This document shows positions 20,034-26,801 of a stretch of 39,369 nt of DNA, in pieces; positions within the stretch are counted from its first letter, which is position 1, and each line of letters starts with the position of its first letter. This stretch comes from a virus. Under the pieces are notes generated by a model. It made no database searches, was not told the DNA's origin, and saw only the letters and a list, made by a program, of their open reading frames with translations. Where the stretch lies: positions 1-39,369 of the IMG/VR virus record IMGVR_UViG_3300048833_000051; one strand, given 5' to 3'. A program made the position numbers and the translations under genes.

Positions 20034-20242
20034 CCCGCAAGCGCAAGCCCATAGACAAGTCGCTGCAACAGCCCTCCATCCGGCGCAATCTTCCCGACGA
20101 ACGGTCAACTGGCGCGGCGGAAACCGTGGAAGAATACACCGCAAGGGGTGGGCAGATTCAGTACGACCCGGGATTCCAGAACAACGGCGTATACCCGCGC
20201 CGTCGACCAACAGGGCCGCAGGGCTACAGGAGTATGACATGA
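20030..20242 (+). CDS. Hypothetical basic protein, 70 aa
   Basis: A 70-residue, basic and proline/glycine-rich protein (KRKPIDKSLQQPSIRRNLPD, end YPRRRPTGPQGYRS), probably extended or disordered, of a type that could bind nucleic acid or a partner protein. ATGA overlaps on both sides. Confidence 0.55.
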   Translation: MTRKRKPIDKSLQQPSIRRNLPDERSTGAAETVEEYTARGGQIQYDPGFQNNGVYPRRRPTGPQGYRSMT

Positions 20243-20424
20243 GCGACGAGACAAACAAATACAAAGCAGGGACTCCCGAGTGGCAGCTACTTGAGAACGC
20301 AATAAGCGCAGACCGTGCAGCGAGGGCATTCGACGCGGACGCCGAGCGCTTTCGAGCGAAGTCAGAAGAGCAGCGGATTCGCGCCGAAGCTTACCGCGCA
20401 GCATTAAGCAAGGTGGTCGCATGA
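20239..20424 (+). CDS. Hypothetical coiled-coil protein, 61 aa
   Basis: A 61-residue, Ala/Glu/Arg-rich helix over nearly its whole length (ADRAARAFDADAERFRAKSE), with heptad-like spacing, probably a dimeric coiled coil. Overlaps with both neighbours by 4 bases. Confidence 0.6.
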   Translation: MSDETNKYKAGTPEWQLLENAISADRAARAFDADAERFRAKSEEQRIRAEAYRAALSKVVA

Positions 20425-20879
20425 CCACCAAGACCCCATCCGAATCGCTGGCCGAGGTGTTGCGGCTGTCGGAGTTGGCGACGGCTGGGCCGTGGCTTGA
20501 CCATGGATTCCATGATGACGGGATTGATGGCGAGCGCATTGTTGCCCAGCACGTCACAGAGGCGATGGGATACGCGGTCGCTAGCGTGTTGCCTTGTGGA
20601 GTCCCTGATGACAATCCGTCGCTTACCGAGGCTAACGCCCAATTCATCGCCGCCGCCGTCAACTTCATCCGCAATCACGCAGCCAAGTATGCGGAGATGG
20701 AGAGGGATGCGGATAGGTATAGGTGGCTGCGCGACAGGCTTTCAGGGCGAGACCACATTATGGGGTTGGTCGAGTACAACCATAACTTCCATACCGAGCT
20801 GCGCTCCGAGGTAGACACCGCAATCGACGCAGCCATCGCGGCGCAGGACACAGCACAAGGGGGATCGCATGAGACCTGA
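20421..20879 (+). CDS. Phage early protein with DADRYRWLRD motif, 152 aa
   Basis: A 152-residue protein of two modules: an N-terminal part ending in EANAQFIAAAVNFIRNH and a C-terminal part with RDADRYRWLRDR followed by DTAIDAAIAAQD. Both motifs recur, in varied combinations, in early proteins of many tailed phages of Gram-negative bacteria (Ea22-like and related). The biochemical role is unknown; recurrence across phages suggests shuffled modules. Confidence 0.75.
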   Translation: MTTKTPSESLAEVLRLSELATAGPWLDHGFHDDGIDGERIVAQHVTEAMGYAVASVLPCGVPDDNPSLTEANAQFIAAAVNFIRNHAAKYAEMERDADRYRWLRDRLSGRDHIMGLVEYNHNFHTELRSEVDTAIDAAIAAQDTAQGGSHET

Positions 20880-21087
20880 ATGTTTAAGCGGCTTTCGAAA
20901 GGTTGGCAGTAACGGGCCAGCGTGTCCTACAAGCGAAGAAACCGTCAAGGCGATGGCCGAGGCTTTGGCGGTTGCCGAGAAAGACATCCTCGGATGGTGT
21001 GACGAGTATTCGTGGAGTCCCGGCGCGCACGAACCGCTTGTGATTATTCGCGCCGCCCTATCCGCCTACCGAGGGGAACTGAAATGA
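20869..21087 (+). CDS. Hypothetical protein, 72 aa
   Basis: A 72-residue protein with a Cys-containing N-terminus and a helical C-terminal half (EALAVAEKDILGWCDEYSW, then VIIRAALSAYRG). The start overlaps the previous gene by 11 bases, unlike most junctions here, and has its own AAGGGGG five bases before ATG. Function unknown. Confidence 0.6.
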   Translation: MRPECLSGFRKVGSNGPACPTSEETVKAMAEALAVAEKDILGWCDEYSWSPGAHEPLVIIRAALSAYRGELK

Positions 21088-21308
21088 ACGCTAAAGAATT
21101 GGGAAGGATGCCAGTCACGGAAGGCGGCAATGACCAATGGGGTGACCCAATACGAGGCATCACCCTACGCCAGCACTTCGCTGGGTTGGCGATGCAGGCA
21201 ATCATGTCTGGTGGAGGCCATGGGAATCCCGACTACGCGAGGGATGCGTACCTCTCAATAAAGGCCGCAGACGCACTACTCGCCGAACTCGCAAAGGAAC
21301 AGCCATGA
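21084..21308 (+). CDS. Phage early protein with LRQHFAGLAMQAIM motif, 74 aa
   Basis: A 74-residue protein. GITLRQHFAGLAMQAIMSGG followed by a helix ending ADALLAELAK is a module seen in many phage and prophage early proteins. I start at ATG 21084 (ATGA overlap, GAGGGG upstream) although the frame runs back to 21012. Function unknown. Confidence 0.72.
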   Translation: MNAKELGRMPVTEGGNDQWGDPIRGITLRQHFAGLAMQAIMSGGGHGNPDYARDAYLSIKAADALLAELAKEQP

Positions 21309-21619
21309 CCAACGACCAACGCGCAAAGGAGATTATCGCTGGTGTGTATGACGCGCACAATTTCCCGATGCTTTCACACGCCATTCGTACTGGCAGCAGG
21401 GATATGGGAACGATCAATGAGGAATTGATCCGCGCCATCGTCGCCGCGCTGGAGGCGGAGCGGGAGGAGTTGTCGCAGTTTGAACCGCTCGCTCGCTGGG
21501 TGGCTAACTGTGCTGGCCACGGAATTAACGCAGGCATGCGGGCGCGAGGCGATAAATTGCTTGCCTATATTAAGGCTACCAACCCCGCAAGACGGGGTTA
21601 TGAGGGGGAACTAAAGTGA
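21305..21619 (+). CDS. Hypothetical protein, 104 aa
   Basis: A 104-residue helical protein with segments EELIRAIVAALEAEREELSQ and FEPLARWVANCAGHGINAGM. It ends with RRGYEGELK, like the end of the gene at 20869-21087 (AYRGELK), hinting at a shared 3' module. 4-base overlaps on both sides. Function unknown. Confidence 0.62.
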   Translation: MTNDQRAKEIIAGVYDAHNFPMLSHAIRTGSRDMGTINEELIRAIVAALEAEREELSQFEPLARWVANCAGHGINAGMRARGDKLLAYIKATNPARRGYEGELK

Positions 21620-22017
21620 TCGACGAAATCGTAGGCCACAAGACATTGGGTGATGGCAAAGGCGGTTATCGTCACGAACCGCTGCGCCGTAGCGAGGCAG
21701 ACGAATACTTCCGTCTCGCGCAGGAACAGGATGCTCGCCGCAAAGAGCTTATGCCAGACGAAGATTCGGCACGCCGGATGATGTTCGATGCATGGTTGCG
21801 GCTCAAGGACTACGGCTGGAAAGAAGCCATGTATTGCCCTAAGGATGGCCGCATGTTTGACGCCATTGAGGCTGGCAGTTCAGGTATTCACAAATGCAGC
21901 TACAGCGGCGAATGGCCTAAAGGAGATTACTGGATTCACAGCGAGAATGACTTGTGGCCATCGCGCCCAATCCTATTCCGAGCCACACCCACCAACCAGG
22001 AGCAAGCCGATGAGTGA
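21616..22017 (+). CDS. Hypothetical protein, 133 aa
   Basis: A 133-residue protein starting at GTG 21616. The C-terminal half (AMYCPKDGRMFDAIEAGSSG, then IHKCSYSGEW, DYWIHSENDLWPSRP) has two cysteines and an aromatic pattern seen in small phage proteins with a YCPxDG-type turn. N-terminal half is charged. It ends just before the HNH gene. Role unknown. Confidence 0.65.
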   Translation: MIDEIVGHKTLGDGKGGYRHEPLRRSEADEYFRLAQEQDARRKELMPDEDSARRMMFDAWLRLKDYGWKEAMYCPKDGRMFDAIEAGSSGIHKCSYSGEWPKGDYWIHSENDLWPSRPILFRATPTNQEQADE

Positions 22018-22498
22018 TCAGAAGCTCAAGGAAACCTATTCATACGACCCGGAGAGTGGAGAGCTTGAAAGAATTTCTGGACGGCTCGCTGGACCGATCA
22101 ATCGCAGATTTAGCAGCCGAGGCTATTTGGTTGCTTGCTTTAATCAGCGGATGCAGTTTGTTCACCGGCTTGCTTGGGAGCTTCACTACGGGTCGCCTCC
22201 ATCTGGGCAGATCGACCACGTAAATGGTGACAAACTGGACAACAGAATAGAAAACCTGCGCATAGCTACCCCGCTAGAAAATGGTCGAAACAAGCGCATG
22301 AATAGTACGAAAGTCGGCGCGAAAGGAGTTTTCCGTGCCAGACATCGTTGGCGCGCCCACATATACGTCGTTGGCAAATGCGTAGAACTCGGATGCTTCG
22401 ATACCCAGGACGAAGCAGCCCACGCATACAACCGAGCGGCTGTCCGCCATTTCGGCGACTTCGCATGCCTTAACCCCGTTCCCGTAGGAGCTGAATAA
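22010..22498 (+). CDS. HNH-AP2 homing endonuclease
   Basis: A 162-residue free-standing endonuclease. The HNH core is VHRLAWELHYG (H52), QIDHVNGDKLDNRIENLR (D69, H70, N78, N82), and the C-terminal AP2 DNA-binding domain is GVFRARHRWRAHIYVVGKC with EAAHAYNRAAVRHFG (about 103-157). ATG 22010 lies in an 8-base overlap with the gene upstream. Such enzymes spread by cutting homing-less relatives. Unlike nearly all other junctions of the operon, its two borders are not 4-base overlaps (8 and 1 base), which fits a later insertion between two coupled genes. Confidence 0.9.
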   Translation: MSDQKLKETYSYDPESGELERISGRLAGPINRRFSSRGYLVACFNQRMQFVHRLAWELHYGSPPSGQIDHVNGDKLDNRIENLRIATPLENGRNKRMNSTKVGAKGVFRARHRWRAHIYVVGKCVELGCFDTQDEAAHAYNRAAVRHFGDFACLNPVPVGAE

Positions 22499-23286
22499 TG
22501 GAAGCCCCCACACCGTCCGCGCTGGCGGAGTTCCTAAATGGCTCGGCACCGCTGGATGGCGTATGGTTCGGCGAGCGGCACCCCACGGATCGCGGGATGT
22601 ACTGGTGGCGCAAGTACCTGGCCGCCCTCGCCCAGCCTGCTAAGGGGGATGGGGATGTGTACTACAACAACGGGTTTACCGCTGGCGAGCAAGCAGCGAG
22701 ACGGGCTGATGCTGCGGACGCGGTGCACGGCAGGTACACATCAGCAACGTCAAAGATGGCTATCGAGTACGCAGCCCGCATCTGTGAATCCGTGAACAAC
22801 CATGACAGCCCGATGACCGCACAGGACTGCGCTGACGCGATCCGCAGGCTTGCCACCCCCGCCAGCGAACCCGCACCCGAGGCGCGCGGAAGTCTGTTAA
22901 GGAATGCTGGGCCACTGCCGTCCGGTTGCTATTGCAAGCCCGGAAAGTGTGCCGCTCCTGTTGTGATGGGCAGGCAGACGGCTTGCCGCGATCCAGCGAA
23001 AGCGCAGTCCGCACCCGAGGCCAAGGTGGTGGATGAGCAGAGGGCGCGGGAGTTGTTGGCAGCTGAGATGGGGAACTCCAGTACGGACGAGTTGGGCCGC
23101 GTGCCGCTGGAATACGCACTCCGCGCAATCACCGCCGCCCTCTCCGCGCAGCCGCGTGATGCTTTGCCTAAGCAGGTGTACGCGCTGCTAGATGACTACG
23201 ACAACGCGAAACTGTACGCGGGAGGATTCGTTCAAGCAATTCGCGCACTCGCATCCGCCCCGCAGCGGAAGGAGGGGAAGGAGTGA
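22498..23286 (+). CDS. Modular phage early protein, 262 aa
   Basis: A 262-residue protein that reads as several modules: an N-terminal segment with SALAEFLNGSAPLDGVWFGE, a middle helical segment (AIEYAARICESVNNHDSPMT), a short Cys-containing segment PSGCYCKPGKCAAPVV, and a C-terminal helical part (PKQVYALLDDYDNAKLYAGG). Cysteines in C-Y-C-K-P-G-K-C could bind metal. ATG 22498 shares one base with the HNH stop (TAATG). Modules of this kind are shuffled among phage early regions. Function unknown. Confidence 0.65.
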   Translation: MEAPTPSALAEFLNGSAPLDGVWFGERHPTDRGMYWWRKYLAALAQPAKGDGDVYYNNGFTAGEQAARRADAADAVHGRYTSATSKMAIEYAARICESVNNHDSPMTAQDCADAIRRLATPASEPAPEARGSLLRNAGPLPSGCYCKPGKCAAPVVMGRQTACRDPAKAQSAPEAKVVDEQRARELLAAEMGNSSTDELGRVPLEYALRAITAALSAQPRDALPKQVYALLDDYDNAKLYAGGFVQAIRALASAPQRKEGKE

Positions 23287-23420
23287 ATCGTTGGCTGGCA
23301 ATTCTGGCGCTACTGTTCGCTATGCTCATCAATGACGACAAAACACATGCCGCCATCTTCTTTGTCGGAATTTGCATTCTAGTCGGAACCGATAGACCAC
23401 AACCGAAGGAATCGAAATGA
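23283..23420 (+). CDS. Small membrane protein, 45 aa
   Basis: Forty-five residues starting at GTG 23283, with two short hydrophobic segments (LAILALLFAMLI and HAAIFFVGICILVG) joined by DDKT and a polar tail. Both junctions are 4-base overlaps. A hairpin-type membrane peptide of unknown role. Confidence 0.6.
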   Translation: MNRWLAILALLFAMLINDDKTHAAIFFVGICILVGTDRPQPKESK

Positions 23421-23875
23421 CCCCAACCGACCAACAGGCGGCGCTTCTTGATTGTCCGTTTTGCCGCAGTTCCAATGTATCCGTTGGCGGCATGATCCCA
23501 TGGGTAGAGTGCGCCGATTGTGGCGCGTGCGGCCCCGTGCATGGCACAGATGCCGAAGCCATCGCCGCATGGAACACCCGAGCCACACCCACAGCGGCAG
23601 ATGGCGGGCGGGCGGAGGCGGCGGTTGGATACGTCACACAGGACGGCGAGGTGGCGTTCTATGTGGATGACTTCAGCCATTCACGTATGCCGAAGCCCGG
23701 TACTGAACTCTACGCCCGCCCATCCCCATCGCCCGTGGTGGATGATGCGACGGTGATGCGGACAGACATAGGCCCGCAGCACTTCGGGGTTCCCGTGGAA
23801 CATTGCGACGCGGCAAGGAATTATGCGGACTATTTAGCCGCCCTGAACGCCCGCGACACGGAGCAACCGAAATGA
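23417..23875 (+). CDS. Lar-like zinc protein, 152 aa
   Basis: A 152-residue protein whose N-terminal 55 residues match the Lar (restriction alleviation) zinc domain: CPFC at 13-16, CADC at 32-35, then GPVHGTDAEAIAAWNTR, the family end. Lar of the Rac prophage lessens type I restriction; phage homologues are common but mostly untested. The rest (about 70-152) is a second, unrelated module, with YVTQDGEVAFYVDDFSHSRM and a helical end NYADYLAALNARD. If active, it would protect incoming DNA from restriction; that is inference from the family. Confidence 0.75.
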   Translation: MTPTDQQAALLDCPFCRSSNVSVGGMIPWVECADCGACGPVHGTDAEAIAAWNTRATPTAADGGRAEAAVGYVTQDGEVAFYVDDFSHSRMPKPGTELYARPSPSPVVDDATVMRTDIGPQHFGVPVEHCDAARNYADYLAALNARDTEQPK

Positions 23876-24342
23876 CCGACGAAACGATAGCTGGGCTGGT
23901 GGAGGAACTGCGCGAGGCGATATTAGATTCTTCGCCGTCAGACCGCGAGCTTTCCGCAATGCTGGACAAGCTGGACAAGCTAGAAGCCGCCATCGCGCAA
24001 TCGGGCTGGGAGGAAGAGTTAACGGAGTCCGACAAGGATGTTGCGATAGCGCAGGCCGTCGAGTTTGCGCAATACGTCAGTGACGCAGCCAAGGGTTCAA
24101 TGGTCGAACGTGCGCGGCACTTCCTGTCAGTTCCATACGCCCAGCAAATAGCCGCACGCCTGAAACCCATCCCGCCGACCGGGGGTGATGCGATGGTGGC
24201 TCGTGCCGCAAAAGCATATGAGGCAGAGGCAGTCCGCTACGGCTTCGCCCCATGCCACGACCACGAAACAGAGCTGCATCACCGATTCATTCGGGAAGCC
24301 CTCACAGCCGCCATGAACGCCCGCGACGGGGGTGATGCGTGA
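23872..24342 (+). CDS. Hypothetical helical protein, 156 aa
   Basis: A 156-residue, mostly helical acidic protein (AGLVEELREAILDSSPSDRE, AMLDKLDKLEAAIAQSGWEE) with a C-terminal histidine-rich stretch (FAPCHDHETELHHRFIREAL). The start is ATG 23872, overlapping the Lar-like stop by 4 bases. Its end (AMNARDGGDA) is almost the same DNA as the end of the Lar-like gene (see the repeat at 24306-24327). Function unknown. Confidence 0.65.
   Translation: MTDETIAGLVEELREAILDSSPSDRELSAMLDKLDKLEAAIAQSGWEEELTESDKDVAIAQAVEFAQYVSDAAKGSMVERARHFLSVPYAQQIAARLKPIPPTGGDAMVARAAKAYEAEAVRYGFAPCHDHETELHHRFIREALTAAMNARDGGDA
24306..24327 (+). repeat. 22-bp repeat shared with the Lar-like gene end (partner 23836-23857)
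   Basis: AGCCGCCATGAACGCCCGCGAC here and the matching 22 bases at 23836-23857 differ at one position. Each copy codes the end of its gene (A-A-M/L-N-A-R-D), in the same frame, a sign of module exchange or duplication within the early operon. Confidence 0.75.
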
Positions 24343-24608
24343 TTGAGTTCATCAGGCAGGCGCGGAAGTTAGCGAAGGAAGCAAAGGCTGCGCGACGAGA
24401 GAGGAAGAAACTTTGGGATGCAGCGATGGCGTTCAACACGCTACACACCTATGCCCGTCTTAGGATGTGGATGTGTCCCAAGTGCAACCGAGTACACACG
24501 TCCACCGGATATAGCGGCATGACCGGGCTGCTCTATCCGGCCTGTTGCGACATTGAAGATGGGCATCGTCAGCACAGCTATCACGCAACAAAGGAGGGCT
24601 CACGATGA
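24339..24608 (+). CDS. Zinc-ribbon-like protein, 89 aa
   Basis: An 89-residue protein starting at GTG 24339. The N-terminal 30 residues are a very basic helix (RKLAKEAKAARRERKKLW). The C-terminal part has CPKC (about 46-49) and CC-D (about 70) plus several histidines (H53, H76, H79, H82), a possible zinc site. Basic helix plus zinc ribbon suggests nucleic-acid binding. 4-base overlaps on both sides. Confidence 0.65.
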   Translation: MIEFIRQARKLAKEAKAARRERKKLWDAAMAFNTLHTYARLRMWMCPKCNRVHTSTGYSGMTGLLYPACCDIEDGHRQHSYHATKEGSR

Positions 24609-24817
24609 CCGCCCTGTCCGACGCGAGGGAGTACCTGAAAACCGTGTCCGTTGACTCATACCGTTACGATCACCCGATCCAGTTACTACACCGGATTGTG
24701 GCCGAGATTGAAGCTGCGCCCAAGGTCAAAGTACGCGGCAAGGTTGGCGAGCTGGCGACGATCCATGTCTCCCATTCGCTCGTCGGCCAAACCGTCCGGC
24801 TGCTGGGGGATGGTTAG
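24605..24817 (+). CDS. Hypothetical protein, 70 aa, last gene of the rightward operon
   Basis: A 70-residue protein with a helical N-terminus and a beta-rich C-terminus (KVRGKVGELATIHVSHSLVG). Its TAG stop overlaps the TAA stop of the convergent tailspike gene (24814-24817), so no terminator separates the two operons. Function unknown. Confidence 0.62.
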   Translation: MTALSDAREYLKTVSVDSYRYDHPIQLLHRIVAEIEAAPKVKVRGKVGELATIHVSHSLVGQTVRLLGDG

Positions 24818-26556
24818 GTTCCCATTGACGGAATGGTCAACGTTCCGCTGCCTACAGATTGTGGGCCGAGCGACTCCATGACCAGCGTGACGCTGGCGAT
24901 ATAAACGTCCCCCGCCGCTGTATCAGCTCCGTCCGTCCCCATGCGCTGAATTGCGAGCATTAGAATCCCATCGTTCGGGATCGTAATCGGAGATGCAAAG
25001 GCAATGTTTGCAATGAAGTTGCGATCTGCCGTATTGGATGGAACTGCCACGGTCTGCGTGGTCTGCGTCGGAACACCAACAACCGCGCCACTGGTCTGCG
25101 CGCCAGCATTGAAGTGGGTTCGGAACACGACCGCCGTGCCAACCCCGGGCGCACCAGTGAACGAATAGCTGATGATGACGCGAGTGGCCCGTGCGTTGCG
25201 CCAGCTTTTCGGCACTCGCCTGGCTGTGGCGATGGCCTCATTTGCAGCGGCGTCCAACGTCCAGCAAGGCAGAACGCTGGCAAGATTCAGCACGGTGGAC
25301 CCAGCGCCAAGCGCAGACTGGTTGAAGTCGTTGGGCGTGAAGGTCAATTCATCGGACAACAGGAACCGGTTTGTCTGCCACATGCCGGCGTTGATGTAGT
25401 CCACAATCCCCTGCAAGTGGTACTGGCCGGAGCCGGTAATACTGGTCGTTTCAGACGACGTTGCGCCAATCACGTTGCCGAATGTGTTGGTGTCGAAGAA
25501 CGCAGCACCGCCCGCCCAAAACAGGAAGAAGTTGATGCGCGGCACCGCGACGCCTGCGATCAGGGCAAGGTTGCGCCCCGTCCCCGTTACGGCCCCGCCC
25601 GCGTAGTAGACGATGGCATTGTCCACGTCCGACTCAAAGCGCAGGTTGTCGCCGTTGACCGTTTCGGCAAACGACATGAAGATGCGCTGCTGCGGGTTTC
25701 CTGCGCTTGTACCTTGCGTGCCGATGATCCACAAGCCATGCGACCCTGCCGTTGAACCATCGACGCCAGCGATATAGCAGTTCCGGATTTCATTGAACGA
25801 ACTGAGCGTGGCGTTGGCATCGTCCAGCCGCATGCCAGCCAAGCGGCAACGGAACTCAGACACGTCCAATTTCCAGCGTGACAACGACGACCCGTGGAAG
25901 CCGTAGGAGGGGTACCCCTGGCCCTGCAATTGGATGCCGGTGAACTCACCTTGGATCAGCACGTCCCCCGAAACTGCCGCAATCACGCGCACCATTGGCT
26001 TGTCTGCCATCGCTGCAGATGCAATGAGCTGCGTCATGGCGCGACCCGTGCCGGGGGCGTTGTTGGTAGGTATGTCCCCCGTTCCATCGCCGAACACGGC
26101 AATCGGCGTGCTGATCGTCAACGTGTCACTGACGACGTAGCTTCCTCGCGGAATATACAAACGGCAGTTGGTCGCGTTCCCGTTCGCTGTGGTGACGGAT
26201 TGCACATAATTGATGGCCGCCTGAATCGCCACCGTGTCGTCCGTCACGCCGTCACCCGTAGCGCCGAAGTCCTTGACGGATACCGTATCGCGAAGCCTGT
26301 CCTGCACCGTGCGAAGAACAGCGCCGGCTCCCGCCTGCAGGAAGCGAGCGTTACTCCCGTTCGGCACCCCAATCAGTTGATTGATCGCATAGGTAAGCGA
26401 TGCTGTATCTGCGGAGTTCTCAACCCCTACATACTCCTGCACCGCCTCCATGGCATCCTCAATGTCCTGATGCCGATCATGGTGTTTGACCGCTACCGCT
26501 TGATTGCGCGGGACGGGGCCGTACTGGTCAAGCGACGTGGGGAAGTTCGTGGTCAT
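24814..26556 (-). CDS. Tailspike with pectate-lyase-type beta-helix, probable depolymerase
   Basis: A 580-residue protein. The N-terminal 90 residues are a head/tail-binding type domain (VKHHDRHQDIEDAMEAVQEY). Residues 92-115 (VSVKDFGATGDGVTDDTVAI) are the hallmark of Pectate_lyase_3 / tailspike beta-helices, followed by about 300 residues of Gly/Asn/Thr-rich parallel beta-helix, and a C-terminal region likely to trimerise. Such spikes bind and often cleave surface polysaccharide. AGGAG lies six bases before the ATG. It is the last gene of the leftward unit. Catalytic residues cannot be assigned from sequence alone. Confidence 0.88.
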   Translation of the reverse strand: MTTNFPTSLDQYGPVPRNQAVAVKHHDRHQDIEDAMEAVQEYVGVENSADTASLTYAINQLIGVPNGSNARFLQAGAGAVLRTVQDRLRDTVSVKDFGATGDGVTDDTVAIQAAINYVQSVTTANGNATNCRLYIPRGSYVVSDTLTISTPIAVFGDGTGDIPTNNAPGTGRAMTQLIASAAMADKPMVRVIAAVSGDVLIQGEFTGIQLQGQGYPSYGFHGSSLSRWKLDVSEFRCRLAGMRLDDANATLSSFNEIRNCYIAGVDGSTAGSHGLWIIGTQGTSAGNPQQRIFMSFAETVNGDNLRFESDVDNAIVYYAGGAVTGTGRNLALIAGVAVPRINFFLFWAGGAAFFDTNTFGNVIGATSSETTSITGSGQYHLQGIVDYINAGMWQTNRFLLSDELTFTPNDFNQSALGAGSTVLNLASVLPCWTLDAAANEAIATARRVPKSWRNARATRVIISYSFTGAPGVGTAVVFRTHFNAGAQTSGAVVGVPTQTTQTVAVPSNTADRNFIANIAFASPITIPNDGILMLAIQRMGTDGADTAAGDVYIASVTLVMESLGPQSVGSGTLTIPSMGT

Positions 26557-26630
26557 GTCTTGCTCCTGTTCGTGGAGGGTTTGATTGCGGGAAGTCTACT
26601 CGTCTTGGATGGTATTGGGCTGTGTATACA

Positions 26631-26801
26631 CTAGCTCGTGAACGAAATATGTCCGGTGAAAGAACCGCCCACGGGGGGCAGCGGGGCGGCTCCTGCGGGC
26701 ATCGCCAAACTCACGTCCGGCCATGCAGGTATCGAAACCTCCACGGACGACCAAGAAACCGCCACCTTCATGTCAGTACTAATATCACCTAGCGCAGCCA
26801 T
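26631..26801 (-). CDS. Small beta-rich tail protein, 56 aa
   Basis: A 56-residue protein (MAALGDISTDMKVAVSWSSV, later PAGAAPLPPVGGSFTGHIS), Ser/Val/Pro-rich. ATG 26801 is in a TGATG overlap with the fibre-like gene and has GGAG nine bases upstream; a start at 26816 is possible but lacks this. It lies between fibre-like protein and tailspike and may be a connector or chaperone. The 74-bp gap downstream holds the perfect palindrome GTGTATACAC (26622-26631). Confidence 0.6.
   Translation of the reverse strand: MAALGDISTDMKVAVSWSSVEVSIPAWPDVSLAMPAGAAPLPPVGGSFTGHISFTS

Noticed and set aside
26622-26631. Palindrome GTGTATACAC before the tailspike gene as an operator
   Set aside because: Single copy, short, and no promoter boxes around it; kept only as a note.
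25114-26634. Plus-strand frames opposite the tailspike (25114-25755, 25894-26634)
   Set aside because: Antisense shadows of a clear beta-helix tailspike gene; no coding character.
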